DNA of 49,818 nt from Zetaproteobacteria bacterium (GTDB taxonomy: Bacteria > Pseudomonadota > Zetaproteobacteria > Mariprofundales > Mariprofundaceae). The stretch covers positions 1 to 49,818 of the forward strand of contig QIFG01000036.1 of the NCBI GenBank assembly GCA_003228735.1. The letters are read 5' to 3'. Each line of letters begins with the position of its first letter. The first letter of the stretch is position 1. This document shows, in pieces, positions 24,372 through 31,682 of this stretch. The translations under genes were made by a program, and so were the position numbers. The notes below the pieces were generated by a model. The model did no database searches, was not told the origin of the DNA, and saw nothing but the letters and a program-made list of their open reading frames with translations.

Positions 24372-25022
24372 CTATCTTTTGCTTTCCACTTCGTAGTCTT
24401 TGGTGATGACGATATCGGCCACGTCCTTGTGGGCCGATATCATCTCGTGTTCCCTGATCAGGATGTTCGCCGTGAATTCGTCGAGCTCGGATTTGGCCCG
24501 TTGACGTTTCTGTCTGTGCGCCAGGGTGTCCGTGTAGTTGCGTGCAATGAAGATGTGCGCATTGGCGGATTTCACCAGCGTCGTATACGTGCCTTCGGCA
24601 ATGACCACTTGAGCATCGGCTACCGGCATGGTTTCCCGGCCGATGTTGTCCTTATCGTAGTTCACCAGCGGCTTCTCAATCTCGTCTTTGCCGTCGAGCA
24701 CATCGCGCACATTCGCATCCAGCACATCGAGGCGCACCTCTTTCGGCCCCAGCCAGTCCGGGTCTTTGCGCCGGGTGGCGTCGTTGGTTTTTGGCGGGTG
24801 AACGTAGTAATCGTCCTGTTGCAGGATGACGCTTGTGATGCCTTTGTCTTCAAGTGCATCGGCGATGGCCGTAGCTGTTTCGGATTTGCCGCTGCCGGAT
24901 TCTCCGGCCACGGTCAGGGCGTACTTGCCGGGAGCGTTCTCAATGTCGGACAGGAGGATGTTGACGACCTGTTTTCCTGCCCTGGCATGATGTTCCTCGA
25001 CAATGATGACATCGCCCTGCAT
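24372..25022 (-). CDS. Uridine kinase / phosphoribulokinase-family P-loop kinase
   Basis: A 216-residue protein with the Walker A motif GESGSGKS (residues 40-47), then ILQQDDYYVHPP in the position of the substrate-binding aspartates of uridine kinases, and VIAEGTYTTL as Walker B-like strand. A 35-residue N-terminal strand-rich extension (MQGDVIIVEEHHARAGKQ) precedes the P-loop. GGGGGAG lies six bases before the ATG. The stop codon is directly followed by the glycosyltransferase start. Probable substrate is a nucleoside or a sugar-like acceptor of the neighbouring transferase. This is inferred from neighbourhood only. Confidence 0.8.
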   Translation of the reverse strand: MQGDVIIVEEHHARAGKQVVNILLSDIENAPGKYALTVAGESGSGKSETATAIADALEDKGITSVILQQDDYYVHPPKTNDATRRKDPDWLGPKEVRLDVLDANVRDVLDGKDEIEKPLVNYDKDNIGRETMPVADAQVVIAEGTYTTLVKSANAHIFIARNYTDTLAHRQKRQRAKSELDEFTANILIREHEMISAHKDVADIVITKDYEVESKR

Positions 25023-25143
25023 GTTATTCTCCCCCTGTCAGCATTCAGTTAGCAATCAGACCAGTAAGCCGACATTAAATGCCATATTAGCATTTACGGG
25101 TGGGGATGTCCTCAGCAGGGCAGGGGATTTATGAGGAAGCGGA

Positions 25144-25743
25144 CTACTTCTTTGCCACTGTAACCATGCCGCTTTTCAGATAGGCCGTTTTGCCGGAAGG
25201 GAGCTTCAGCCTGAACCATGTTGATTTGCCGTTTCGATGGGTATCCAGTTCTGCGCTCGGGCGGTACCAGCCCAGCCGCGCGGTCTTTACGTCCGGTCTT
25301 GTCCTCAGGTTGTGGTAGCCGGCAAAGAGGAAACGCTGCTTTGTGTTCATGCGTTCCAGCTTTGTCCGAACCAATTCGATAATGGCCCGTTCAACCGAGG
25401 CTTCACGCGTTTTGCTGCGCACCTTGACGTACATGGTTGTCAGTCCTGGCGTCATTTTTTCCAGCGTGATTTTACCATTGAGCTTTTTGTTGCCGAAAAC
25501 GATGCCGTAGCCGCTGTCCTGAATCTCCAGTACATCGACATCCAGTTTCATGCTGCGCAGGCTTAACTGAACGGCTGCGAGCGTTGGGCGGATGTTGCGG
25601 GGGAAACTTTCTTCTTCGCTGCTGAACTGGGCGGCAATCACGCCATACAATGCGCCCGGCACCGCTGAAACCGCTGTCATGGCCGCGCATCCGGGCAGCC
25701 ACAGGGCGGCAAGCAATAGCGGGAGAAGGGTTAAGCGTCGCAT
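25144..25743 (-). CDS. Lipoprotein with DUF3568-like domain and SH3-like C-terminus
   Basis: A protein of about 199 residues. The ATG at 25743 gives a typical lipoprotein signal (MRRLTLLPLLLAALWLPGC) with the lipobox LPGC. The central segment (FPRNIRPTLAAVQLSLRSM to IIELVRTKL) resembles the DUF3568 pattern. The last 30 residues (STWFRLKLPSGKTAYLKSG) look like a bacterial SH3 strand pattern. The frame remains open upstream to 25821, but that part is not signal-like. The function is unknown. It is separated from the kinase by 121 bp with no visible signal and lies 127 bp from the EamA gene. Confidence 0.72.
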   Translation of the reverse strand: MRRLTLLPLLLAALWLPGCAAMTAVSAVPGALYGVIAAQFSSEEESFPRNIRPTLAAVQLSLRSMKLDVDVLEIQDSGYGIVFGNKKLNGKITLEKMTPGLTTMYVKVRSKTREASVERAIIELVRTKLERMNTKQRFLFAGYHNLRTRPDVKTARLGWYRPSAELDTHRNGKSTWFRLKLPSGKTAYLKSGMVTVAKK

Positions 25744-25869
25744 GGCCGCTATGCTGGTAAGCCAGATAGTTGAAGCTGTGTCATCGGTCACACAGCACGT
25801 GCACGGCGCATACCGGGGCAAAGGCCCTGCAATGCAAGCAGGACCTTTGCTTCCGGCCGGATCAATGCT

Positions 25870-26775
25870 TCAGAGCCTTTGGAAAAATGCCCTGCCCCGG
25901 ATGACAAGACCATCGGTGCGCCCGCCCATCTCGAACATGGCCAGACCCGAAAGGATCAACGCAGCACCGAGCACGATCTCCATGCTCAGCGGTTCGCCGT
26001 TGAGCATATTGCCCAACCCCAGGGCCAGCACAGGCGAGACCAGCGCAATCATGGCCACGCGTGTCGCCTCTACATGCTTGAGCACATAGAAGTACAGGGT
26101 GAAGCCAAGCACCGAGCCAAGCAGGGCCAGATAGGCAATCGAGCCGACGGTTCGTGCCGACATATCCACAGGCAGCCCGTTGCTGCTCAGGTGCCAGGTC
26201 AGCAGAAACAGGGGCGTGGCAATCACCAACCCGCCGCTGGTCATGACAATGGCCGGCACATCGGCATTGATGCGCTTGACCCACACGCTGCTGCCCGAGT
26301 GGATGACCGTTGATAACAGCATGCCGCAGATGCCGTAAGCCGCACGGTCATCCATGTACATGCCTGTCGCGAAGATCACCGCCAGTCCCATCAGCCCAAG
26401 GATCATGCCTGCCAACCGGGCAGGGGAGATCTGCTCACCCTCCAGCCAGATGCACGCCATCAGCCCGGTGATGACCGGGCTCATGCCGAAGATCAGCGAC
26501 ATCCAGCCGGAGGGGATGAACTGTGCCGCCCAGTAGGCCGAAAGCATGGCGCCATAGATGCTGATGCCTGCTATCAAATATGCCTTTATGGCATGGCGGT
26601 GCCATTTCATGCCGTTGCCGAGCAATGCCGCGACGACCAGCGCCAGTACCGCACCAATCGCCATGCGGCTGGTGACGCCGAAAACAAAGCCGACTTCCTC
26701 GCTGCTCCACAGAACAGCAAGAGGCGTTGTGCTCCAGATGATGATGACTCCTATGTATGCCATGGGCACAGACAT
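25870..26775 (-). CDS. EamA/DMT-superfamily transporter
   Basis: A protein of about 301 residues with ten predicted transmembrane helices arranged as two EamA repeats (first from VPMAYIGVIIIWSTTPLAVLW, second beginning AAYGICGMLLSTVIHSGSSVW, with SVLGFTLYFYVLKHVEATRV near the end). The family exports metabolites and amino acids; the substrate is not deducible. ATG at 26775 is chosen because AAGGAGAAGG stands directly upstream; a longer frame starting at 26841 lies inside a terminator hairpin and is rejected. The transcript probably begins about 200 bp upstream and must pass an intrinsic terminator, which points to attenuation control. Confidence 0.9.
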   Translation of the reverse strand: MSVPMAYIGVIIIWSTTPLAVLWSSEEVGFVFGVTSRMAIGAVLALVVAALLGNGMKWHRHAIKAYLIAGISIYGAMLSAYWAAQFIPSGWMSLIFGMSPVITGLMACIWLEGEQISPARLAGMILGLMGLAVIFATGMYMDDRAAYGICGMLLSTVIHSGSSVWVKRINADVPAIVMTSGGLVIATPLFLLTWHLSSNGLPVDMSARTVGSIAYLALLGSVLGFTLYFYVLKHVEATRVAMIALVSPVLALGLGNMLNGEPLSMEIVLGAALILSGLAMFEMGGRTDGLVIRGRAFFQRL

Positions 26776-26809
26776 TTCCTTCTCCTTTTCTCCTCGTTGG
26801 TCAGGCCAT

Positions 26810-26850
26810 AAAAAAACGGCCACGGATTCGTTTGAACCCATGGCCGTTTT
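26810..26850 (-). terminator. Intrinsic terminator (attenuator) in the leader of the EamA gene
   Basis: A 10-bp perfect stem AAAACGGCCA (26813-26822) / TGGCCGTTTT (26841-26850), extended by further pairs inward to a GTTT loop, is followed on the minus strand by seven U residues. It lies about 35 bp before the EamA start codon and behind a promoter-like sequence in the same direction. Readthrough is therefore needed for transporter expression. Confidence 0.72.
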
Positions 26851-26977
26851 GTAAAACCTGATTGTTAGTTGTTAGCTACATCAGAACGCTTGAGCACACA
26901 GGTATGGGTCACGCTTGACTGGAAGCCAGGCGATTGCGCGTACCGTTGAGTGTGCGAACTGCGTATTCATGGCGCGA

Positions 26978-27005
26978 ATCATCGTTTGCAGGCGTTAGAT
27001 GTCAA
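26978..27005 (-). promoter_or_regulatory. Sigma70-type promoter candidate for the EamA leader transcript
   Basis: On the minus strand a perfect TTGACA (27005-27000) is followed after 16 bp by GATGAT (26983-26978). Start of transcription would be near 26971, giving a leader of about 195 nt before the EamA ATG. The leader has a small ORF from ATG near 26970 to a stop at 26881 and ends in the terminator at 26810-26850. Confidence 0.5.
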
Positions 27006-27087
27006 CGACTCAAGCCCGCGACTGAGGTGGTTTGACTCAGCTTTGTAGGCTTTCTGCTGGTTGTTTTTTCCCCGCGCATCAAGGCTC

Positions 27088-27107
27088 TATACGTAGTTCT
27101 ACGTATA
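27088..27107. promoter_or_regulatory. Operator-like palindrome ATACGTA-N4-TACGTAT, site 1
   Basis: Both half-sites ATACGTA and TACGTAT are intact, separated by GTTC. It lies 43 bp before the start of the AT-rich membrane ORF at 27150. The same architecture with identical half-sites occurs at 47973-47998. Confidence 0.5.
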
Positions 27108-27149
27108 TGCATCCCGTTTAGAGCGGTTTAATGTGCTTGGGTTGATAAT

Positions 27150-27620
27150 GTGTCTATAGATGATTTCATCTTCGCTTTGACACCCGTTAAGTATGTCACA
27201 GTGACTATGTTAGTTATGATGTATGTATGTGTTCCTATAACGATATTCATGCTTGGAATAGGCTGGGTATTTCTTGCACAAATTGCTGTGCTTTATCTTC
27301 TTACTGTTGGGGCTTTAGTTTGGGTTTGGTTAAAAAAAGATGTTTTGCAAATATCAAATAAATTTTATTTTGGCATAGCATCAGATTCTCTATTGTGTAT
27401 TCCGTTTGCTATTAATTTAGCGAGAAAAATTTCGCTAAAATATACATGGCAGGAAGAATCCTTGCAGTTCGCTAAAAGAACCTTTGAGAAAAATAAGTTT
27501 GAAGCACTACTAAGGGCACTCATGAAAAGAGTGGATAGATCAATTAAGGTTTCGGACAAAGGCAGCGGACACAGAGATGAATTGAAGGAATATCAAAAAT
27601 ATCTACAGGGGATGAAATGA
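27150..27620 (+). CDS. Hypothetical membrane protein of AT-rich insert
   Basis: A 156-residue protein with GTG start, two transmembrane helices (residues about 18-37 and 39-60) and a basic, helical cytoplasmic tail (RKISLKYTWQEESLQFAKRTFEKNKFEALLRALMKRVDRS). No family is recognised. Codon use is distinctly AT-rich compared with the neighbouring operons, suggesting acquisition. It overlaps the next small ORF by 4 bp (ATGA), so the two are translated together. A palindrome upstream could be its operator. Confidence 0.6.
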   Translation: MSIDDFIFALTPVKYVTVTMLVMMYVCVPITIFMLGIGWVFLAQIAVLYLLTVGALVWVWLKKDVLQISNKFYFGIASDSLLCIPFAINLARKISLKYTWQEESLQFAKRTFEKNKFEALLRALMKRVDRSIKVSDKGSGHRDELKEYQKYLQGMK

Positions 27621-27793
27621 TGTCTCTTCCTGAGATTCTCACAATTGTAGCTGGCCTTATTTTGGGCTACTGGATTGTTTCCAAATTTATCAATAGAAAA
27701 CCTAAACTTAAGCAAGAAAAACTTTACATTGTGAGTTGTCTAGACGTCACCTCACTGCATATGAGTAGCCCCTGTTTTTCTAGACACTATTGA
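27617..27793 (+). CDS. Short single-helix membrane ORF, probably truncated
   Basis: A 58-residue ORF starting MMSLPEILTIVAGLILGYW with one transmembrane helix (residues about 4-22), then a basic stretch INRKPKLKQEK. It overlaps the preceding gene as ATGA, so it is likely real. The last 18 or so codons run through a sequence that resembles an IS end (27762-27787). This suggests that the original C-terminal part was lost and the present end is accidental. Confidence 0.5.
   Translation: MMSLPEILTIVAGLILGYWIVSKFINRKPKLKQEKLYIVSCLDVTSLHMSSPCFSRHY
27762..27787. mobile_element. Possible solitary IS3-family terminal repeat
   Basis: TGAGTAGCCCCTG followed by TTTTTCTAGACAC resembles, from memory, ends of IS3-family elements (TGA...CCCCTGTTTTT..GACAC). 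No transposase and no second end are present in the window. It lies in the last codons of the 58-residue membrane ORF. Confidence 0.3.
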
Positions 27794-27813
27794 TCTTCTG
27801 CGCAGTGAAATGG

Positions 27814-28182
27814 CTATTCCTTGTTTTCCAGCAATTTCTTAAGGTCTGCGAAGGCCTTGTAGGTAGAAGGGGATTCCTGGCCGCTGTCGAGCTTGCCGCC
27901 ATGAGCATCGGCTTCCAGGAAACGCTGGTGCTCATTGTCATGACAATAGACACATAACAACTCCCAGTTGCTGCCATCCAGCGGATTGTTGTCGTGATTA
28001 TGGTCCTTATGGTGAACCGTCAGTTCACGAAGGTTTTTTTCATTGAAGTCGCGGGTGCAGCGCGTACACACCCAGGGGAATAGCTTGAGCGCCTGCGCCC
28101 GGTAATCCTGTTCACGCTTTCCCCGATTTTTCCGGGCCTCGGCAACAATGCCATCGAGCCTGCTGCTGTCCTTGAGAGCCAT
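27814..28182 (-). CDS. yajD: HNH endonuclease family protein, YajD-like
   Basis: A 122-residue protein matching E. coli YajD in length and layout. A first zinc cysteine pair lies in WVCTRCTRDF, the catalytic His-His-Asn element in LTVHHKDHNHDNNPLDGSN, and the second cysteine site in LLCVYCHDNEHQ. YajD proteins are single-domain HNH proteins of uncertain substrate, usually in the core genome and not within restriction systems. The gene is leftward. A strong terminator lies just upstream, at the end of the cold-shock gene, so it has its own promoter. Confidence 0.9.
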   Translation of the reverse strand: MALKDSSRLDGIVAEARKNRGKREQDYRAQALKLFPWVCTRCTRDFNEKNLRELTVHHKDHNHDNNPLDGSNWELLCVYCHDNEHQRFLEADAHGGKLDSGQESPSTYKAFADLKKLLENKE

Positions 28183-28220
28183 ACCGGATCATAGACCGTT
28201 ATGAAATGAGGCTGAAGCAT

Positions 28221-28249
28221 AAAAACCCCCCGCCTTGCGGCGGGGTTTT
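28221..28249 (-). terminator. Intrinsic terminator of the cold-shock gene
   Basis: An AAAACCCC / GGGGTTTT stem with an inner CCGC / GCGG pair closes a compact GC-rich hairpin. The A5 on the left gives a U-run on the minus strand, and TTTT follows on the plus strand. It ends transcription of the csp gene before yajD. Confidence 0.85.
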
Positions 28250-28278
28250 GTATTCGGTCTGCTTATGCAGTCCTCGGG

Positions 28279-28482
28279 TTATGCAGGGAAAACATCCGTT
28301 GCCTGCGGGCCTTTCTGGCCCTGGCCGACTTCAAACGTCACCTTCTGACCTTCTGCCAAGGTCTTGAAGCCTTCGCCCTGAATCGCGGAAAAGTGCACAA
28401 ACACGTCTTCGCCGCCATCATCGGGAGCAATAAAGCCGAAACCCTTGGATTCGTTAAACCATTTAACTGTACCTGTAGCCAT
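28279..28482 (-). CDS. Cold-shock protein, CspA family
   Basis: A 67-residue single cold-shock domain protein that binds single-stranded RNA and DNA. RNP1 is KGFGFI (residues 13-18) and RNP2 is VFVHF (27-31). The start [17 protein letters not shown] and the end ATDVFPA are classical. GAGG stands about ten bases before the ATG. As in other csp genes, a long purine-rich leader (about 28483-28600 on the plus-strand map) probably forms the 5' UTR. Monocistronic, with its own terminator. Confidence 0.96.
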   Translation of the reverse strand: MATGTVKWFNESKGFGFIAPDDGGEDVFVHFSAIQGEGFKTLAEGQKVTFEVGQGQKGPQATDVFPA

Positions 28483-28772
28483 TATAAATATACCTCTAGT
28501 TTATATATTGTTCGCTTGCATGTCGTGAGAGGGAGTTAATGGGAGAAAATCAGGAGAAAACTTCCGAGAACAACCAAAAAAACCAACAACAATCAGTGCA
28601 ACTGCGGCCGGCAGTGTAATCGACCCTTGCCAGAAAAACCACCCCCCTTTGAGATGGCCCATAACTTCCTCCACGTTTTTGCTCCGTCGCTACCGGTTTT
28701 TATGCAAATCGGCTAGATTGAGACTCGTTTGAAAGTTGCGTTAAACTTATCCTGAATTGTGAGGAGATACCT
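28483..28772. other. Divergent intergenic region csp / bacteriohemerythrin
   Basis: This 290-bp region should contain the csp promoter and long 5' UTR on one side and the bacteriohemerythrin promoter on the other. A weak TTGAGA/TTAAAC pair on the plus strand near 28719-28747 could serve the hemerythrin gene. No palindromic operator or ORF stands out. Confidence 0.4.
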
Positions 28773-29180
28773 GTGCCATTGATTGCCTGGACTGACGAAT
28801 ACAGCGTCAATATCAGGGAAATCGACAATCAACATAGGGGATTATTTGCCTTACTGAATAAACTTTTTGATGCAAAAGGATCGAATCAGGAAAGGGAAAT
28901 TTTGGCTGGGATTCTGTCGGAGCTTGTGGAATACACGGAAACGCATTTTGCGACGGAAGAACGGCACATGAAATTATATGATTATCCTGATCTGGCTTCC
29001 CATATTAAAGAGCATGAGGCGTTTATCCAGAAGGTGGCCGATTTTCAGCAGCGTTTCGAGGACGGTAAGGCGGGGCTGGATATAAGCATTCTTAACTTTC
29101 TGCTGAGCTGGCTTAAAAATCACATTCAGGGCAGCGACAAAGCATTTGGCCCGTTCCTGAACGAAAAGGGCGTAAGTTAA
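28773..29180 (+). CDS. Bacteriohemerythrin
   Basis: A 135-residue single-domain hemerythrin that binds O2 at a di-iron centre; it may deliver or sense oxygen or protect iron enzymes. All seven ligands are in place: His21, His58, Glu62, His77, His81, His117 and Asp122. The conserved opening WTDEYSVNIREIDNQH is present. GTG start with GAGGAG upstream. The stop overlaps that of the convergent radical SAM gene by 2 bp. Such proteins are common in microaerophilic and iron-oxidising proteobacteria, fitting a micro-oxic host. Confidence 0.96.
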   Translation: MPLIAWTDEYSVNIREIDNQHRGLFALLNKLFDAKGSNQEREILAGILSELVEYTETHFATEERHMKLYDYPDLASHIKEHEAFIQKVADFQQRFEDGKAGLDISILNFLLSWLKNHIQGSDKAFGPFLNEKGVS

Positions 29181-30268
29181 ATGCGGCCCTGCATGGGATG
29201 CATGCTGACGGGGATGCGCCGGTTGCCGAAGGCGCTGGTAAAATGCGCGAAGTGGCCGGCGATGGAATGGCCGCAATGTGAGCAGCTTCCATCATCCGTT
29301 AGCGCGTAGTCGCCGATTTCGTACCAGTCGCGCACGATGAGCCCGGCCTTGCAGGCAGGGCAATAGGTCGTGCCGCCAGAGGTGTCGTGCACATTGCCGG
29401 TATAGACGTAATGCAGCCCGGCCTTCAGGGCGATATCCCTGGCCCGGCTTAAGGTCGAGGCAGGTGTGGGCGGCACGTCCATCATCTTCCAGTCTGGATG
29501 GAAGGCGGTGAAATGCAGGGGCACATCCGCCCCCAGATGCTCTGAGATCCAGGCGCTCATTTCAGATAGTTCGGCATCCGAATCGTTTCTGCCGGGAATA
29601 AGCAGTGTAGTGATTTCGAGCCATACGCCGGTTTCCTGTTTCAGATAAACAAGCGTATCCAGTACCGGCTGCAAATGCCCTGAACACAGCTTGTGGTAAA
29701 AGCCATCCGTAAATCCCTTGAGATCGACATTGGCGGCATCCATATGTTCAAAAAACTCGCGTCGTGCCTCGGCATGAATGTAACCGGATGTTACGGCAAC
29801 CGTCTGGATGTCCACCTCATGACACGCCCTGGCGGTATCCACGGCGTACTCGAGAAAGATCACGGGATCGTTGTAGGTGAAGGAAACACTCTTGCATTGC
29901 ATGTCTTTGGCTGCCCTGGCGATAGCTTCAGGCGTGGCTTCATCACACAGCCGGTCAAACTCACGCGATTTGCTGATATCCCAGTTCTGGCAGAATTTGC
30001 AGGCCAGATTGCAGCCGGCGGTGCCGAACGAGAGTACGCTGCTGCCGGGATAAAAGTGATTCATCGGCTTTTTTTCGATGGGATCTATGCAGAAGCCGGA
30101 TGAGCGTCCGTAGGTGGTGAGTACGATCTGATTATTTTCACATTTGCGCACGAAACACAGGCCGCGCTGGCCGTCACTCAGTTTGCAGTCACGCGGGCAT
30201 ATGTCGCACTGGATACGCCCGTCCTCCAGCTTGTGCCAGTAGCGGCCGGGGAAATGTTCGCTGATCAT
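29177..30268 (-). CDS. amrS: AmmeMemoRadiSam system radical SAM enzyme (AmrS)
   Basis: A 363-residue radical SAM protein. Cys86, Cys90 and Cys93 in GTAGCNLACKFCQN bind the 4Fe-4S cluster. Additional N-terminal cysteines (Cys21, 24, 28 and 38 in CDICPRDCKLSDG) and a C-terminal CPACKAG / CSHCGH pair suggest further metal sites. The family was formerly annotated as PflA-like. It is the third gene of a leftward trio amrB > amrA > amrS, linked by an 8-bp and a 4-bp overlap. The trio is conserved across bacteria and archaea. Its exact substrate is not established to my knowledge. Confidence 0.93.
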   Translation of the reverse strand: MISEHFPGRYWHKLEDGRIQCDICPRDCKLSDGQRGLCFVRKCENNQIVLTTYGRSSGFCIDPIEKKPMNHFYPGSSVLSFGTAGCNLACKFCQNWDISKSREFDRLCDEATPEAIARAAKDMQCKSVSFTYNDPVIFLEYAVDTARACHEVDIQTVAVTSGYIHAEARREFFEHMDAANVDLKGFTDGFYHKLCSGHLQPVLDTLVYLKQETGVWLEITTLLIPGRNDSDAELSEMSAWISEHLGADVPLHFTAFHPDWKMMDVPPTPASTLSRARDIALKAGLHYVYTGNVHDTSGGTTYCPACKAGLIVRDWYEIGDYALTDDGSCSHCGHSIAGHFAHFTSAFGNRRIPVSMHPMQGRI

Positions 30269-30834
30269 GTTTCCACTTTCTTCTGCCGCTCGGTATATTT
30301 TCCAACCGTATACCGAAACAGCTTCACATCTTCATGCCAGAAGCTGGCAGACAGGCCGGCCTTTTGCTTCAAATGCGCCAGGAATTGTTCCGGTCCGGGC
30401 AACTGTTCCCATACCTGCGGCAGAAAGGTGCCGCGGTGTGCGCCGTATTTAAGGACGACGCCGTCCCGGAACGGTCTCAGCTTGGCCGCAGCGTCCGCTT
30501 CGCTAGACACAGGCAGTGGTTGCAATGGGCTAAGCAGCGACACCTCGACATCTGTTGCGCCGAACTCATCTCTGGACAGGGGAGGGAAGCGGGGATCGTG
30601 GAAGGCGGCGGAAACCGCATTGGCGCGCAGATCCTCCAGCAGCGGGCGATGTGCCTCGATGCTGCCGATACAACCGCGCAGGGCGCCTTTTTTTTGCAGG
30701 GTGACAAAGCAGGCGCCGGTTTCATACAGCCAGCCAAAATCCGTACAAATGTCTGTTTCGTGGGGGGTGTCCAGCCGCTCAGCAATGGCGGCGCGGGCGA
30801 TGGAAAGAAGAACGAGTCCCTTGTTCTCAGTCAT
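30265..30834 (-). CDS. amrA: AmmeMemoRadiSam system protein A (AMMECR1 domain)
   Basis: A 189-residue protein with the AMMECR1 domain: ALRGCIGSIEAHRPL (the invariant LRGCIG), DPRFPPLSRDEF, and LPQVWEQL near the end. AMMECR1 is conserved from archaea to human, with unknown biochemical activity and a nucleotide-binding-like fold. ATG at 30834 is chosen: it begins MTENKGLVLLSIAR, the typical N-terminus, and overlaps amrB by 8 bp. The longer open frame to 31014 is a shadow of amrB. Tight coupling implies a common complex or pathway with AmrB and AmrS. Confidence 0.92.
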   Translation of the reverse strand: MTENKGLVLLSIARAAIAERLDTPHETDICTDFGWLYETGACFVTLQKKGALRGCIGSIEAHRPLLEDLRANAVSAAFHDPRFPPLSRDEFGATDVEVSLLSPLQPLPVSSEADAAAKLRPFRDGVVLKYGAHRGTFLPQVWEQLPGPEQFLAHLKQKAGLSASFWHEDVKLFRYTVGKYTERQKKVET

Positions 30835-31636
30835 CTGAATCTTCCGTAAATGCAAAGGCGCAATACCCAACCACATGGGCCTTGTCGCCCGCCGTATCGC
30901 CTGAATTGCGTAAATCGAGCAGGTGAGGGCGCAGACCCTTTTTGCGGGAGAGATGCAGCAGGCCGTTGATTGGCGTGGCGCCGCAGGCCTGCTCATGCCG
31001 GATGGGCAGCGCAAGTTCGCAGATTAGTTGGGTGGTTGCTTCATCCATCCGCTGTGCTTCATCGTAGGGCAGGTAATGCGACAGATCGGAGCTGATAACG
31101 ATCAGGGTTTCCTCTCCTCCCCATAGGAGATCAAGAACTTCCGCCACCTCCTCGGGGCTGGCGTCGCCAACAGCCAGGGGGGTGAGTAGGAAATCGCCGA
31201 GCACCTTTTGCAGGAAGGGGATATGTACCTCCAGTGAATGCTCCCGGGCATGGGCGGCATCGTTGATGACAACCTGAGGCAGGCCGGAAATATCCTCCAT
31301 GGCATCCTTGTCGAGTGGAACCGTTCCCATTGGTGTGGCAAATGCATCGGCATCGGGCAGGGCCAGACCGCGTACAGGAACGCGATGCACGGGCCCCAGA
31401 AGTACAATGCGTTCAATCGAATTTGCAAGAGGCACCAATTGAACAAAGGCACTGGCGGCGATGGGGCCGGAATAGATGTAGCCGGCATGCGGCGCGATCA
31501 ACGCCTTGGGGGCTTCTGCCAGATCGGCCGCAAGCGCTTCTGCCAGCATGGCATCAAGCATTTGCGACAGTTCGCCTTCACTGCCCGGATAAAAGGCGCT
31601 AGCCACAGCAGGGGGCCGGATGGTTGCACCTGACAT
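30827..31636 (-). CDS. amrB: AmmeMemoRadiSam system protein B (Memo-like)
   Basis: A 269-residue Memo family protein, a relative of extradiol dioxygenase (LigB-type) enzymes. Landmarks are IRPPAVASAFYPG, LIAPHAGYIYSGPIAASAF with the metal-binding histidine, DHSLEVHIPFLQ-like AREHSLEVHIPFLQKV, and ISSDLSHYLPYDEA. Human MEMO1 has been described as a copper-binding redox protein. GAGGA stands seven bases before the ATG. First gene of the trio with amrA and amrS. A role in a radical-SAM-driven modification is inferred from context. Confidence 0.93.
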   Translation of the reverse strand: MSGATIRPPAVASAFYPGSEGELSQMLDAMLAEALAADLAEAPKALIAPHAGYIYSGPIAASAFVQLVPLANSIERIVLLGPVHRVPVRGLALPDADAFATPMGTVPLDKDAMEDISGLPQVVINDAAHAREHSLEVHIPFLQKVLGDFLLTPLAVGDASPEEVAEVLDLLWGGEETLIVISSDLSHYLPYDEAQRMDEATTQLICELALPIRHEQACGATPINGLLHLSRKKGLRPHLLDLRNSGDTAGDKAHVVGYCAFAFTEDSDD

Positions 31637-31682
31637 TTCGTGATCCTCTAATCAAAGCATAGACCAAGCCGGGATCGTCTGG

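Noticed and set aside
26776-26841. Longer N-terminus for the EamA transporter
   Set aside because: The extra 22 codons lie within the terminator hairpin and are not hydrophobic; the ATG at 26775 has a clear ribosome site.
26881-27000. tmRNA-like tag sequence on the minus strand (codons reading A-N-D-D)
   Set aside because: The following codons do not match a tmRNA tag, there is no tRNA-like domain with CCA, and the terminator-proximal T-loop-like string is part of a simple hairpin. A leader RNA for the EamA gene explains the region better.
30835-31014. Longer N-terminus for AmrA
   Set aside because: These 60 codons are an out-of-frame reading of amrB; AMMECR1 conservation begins at the ATG at 30834.
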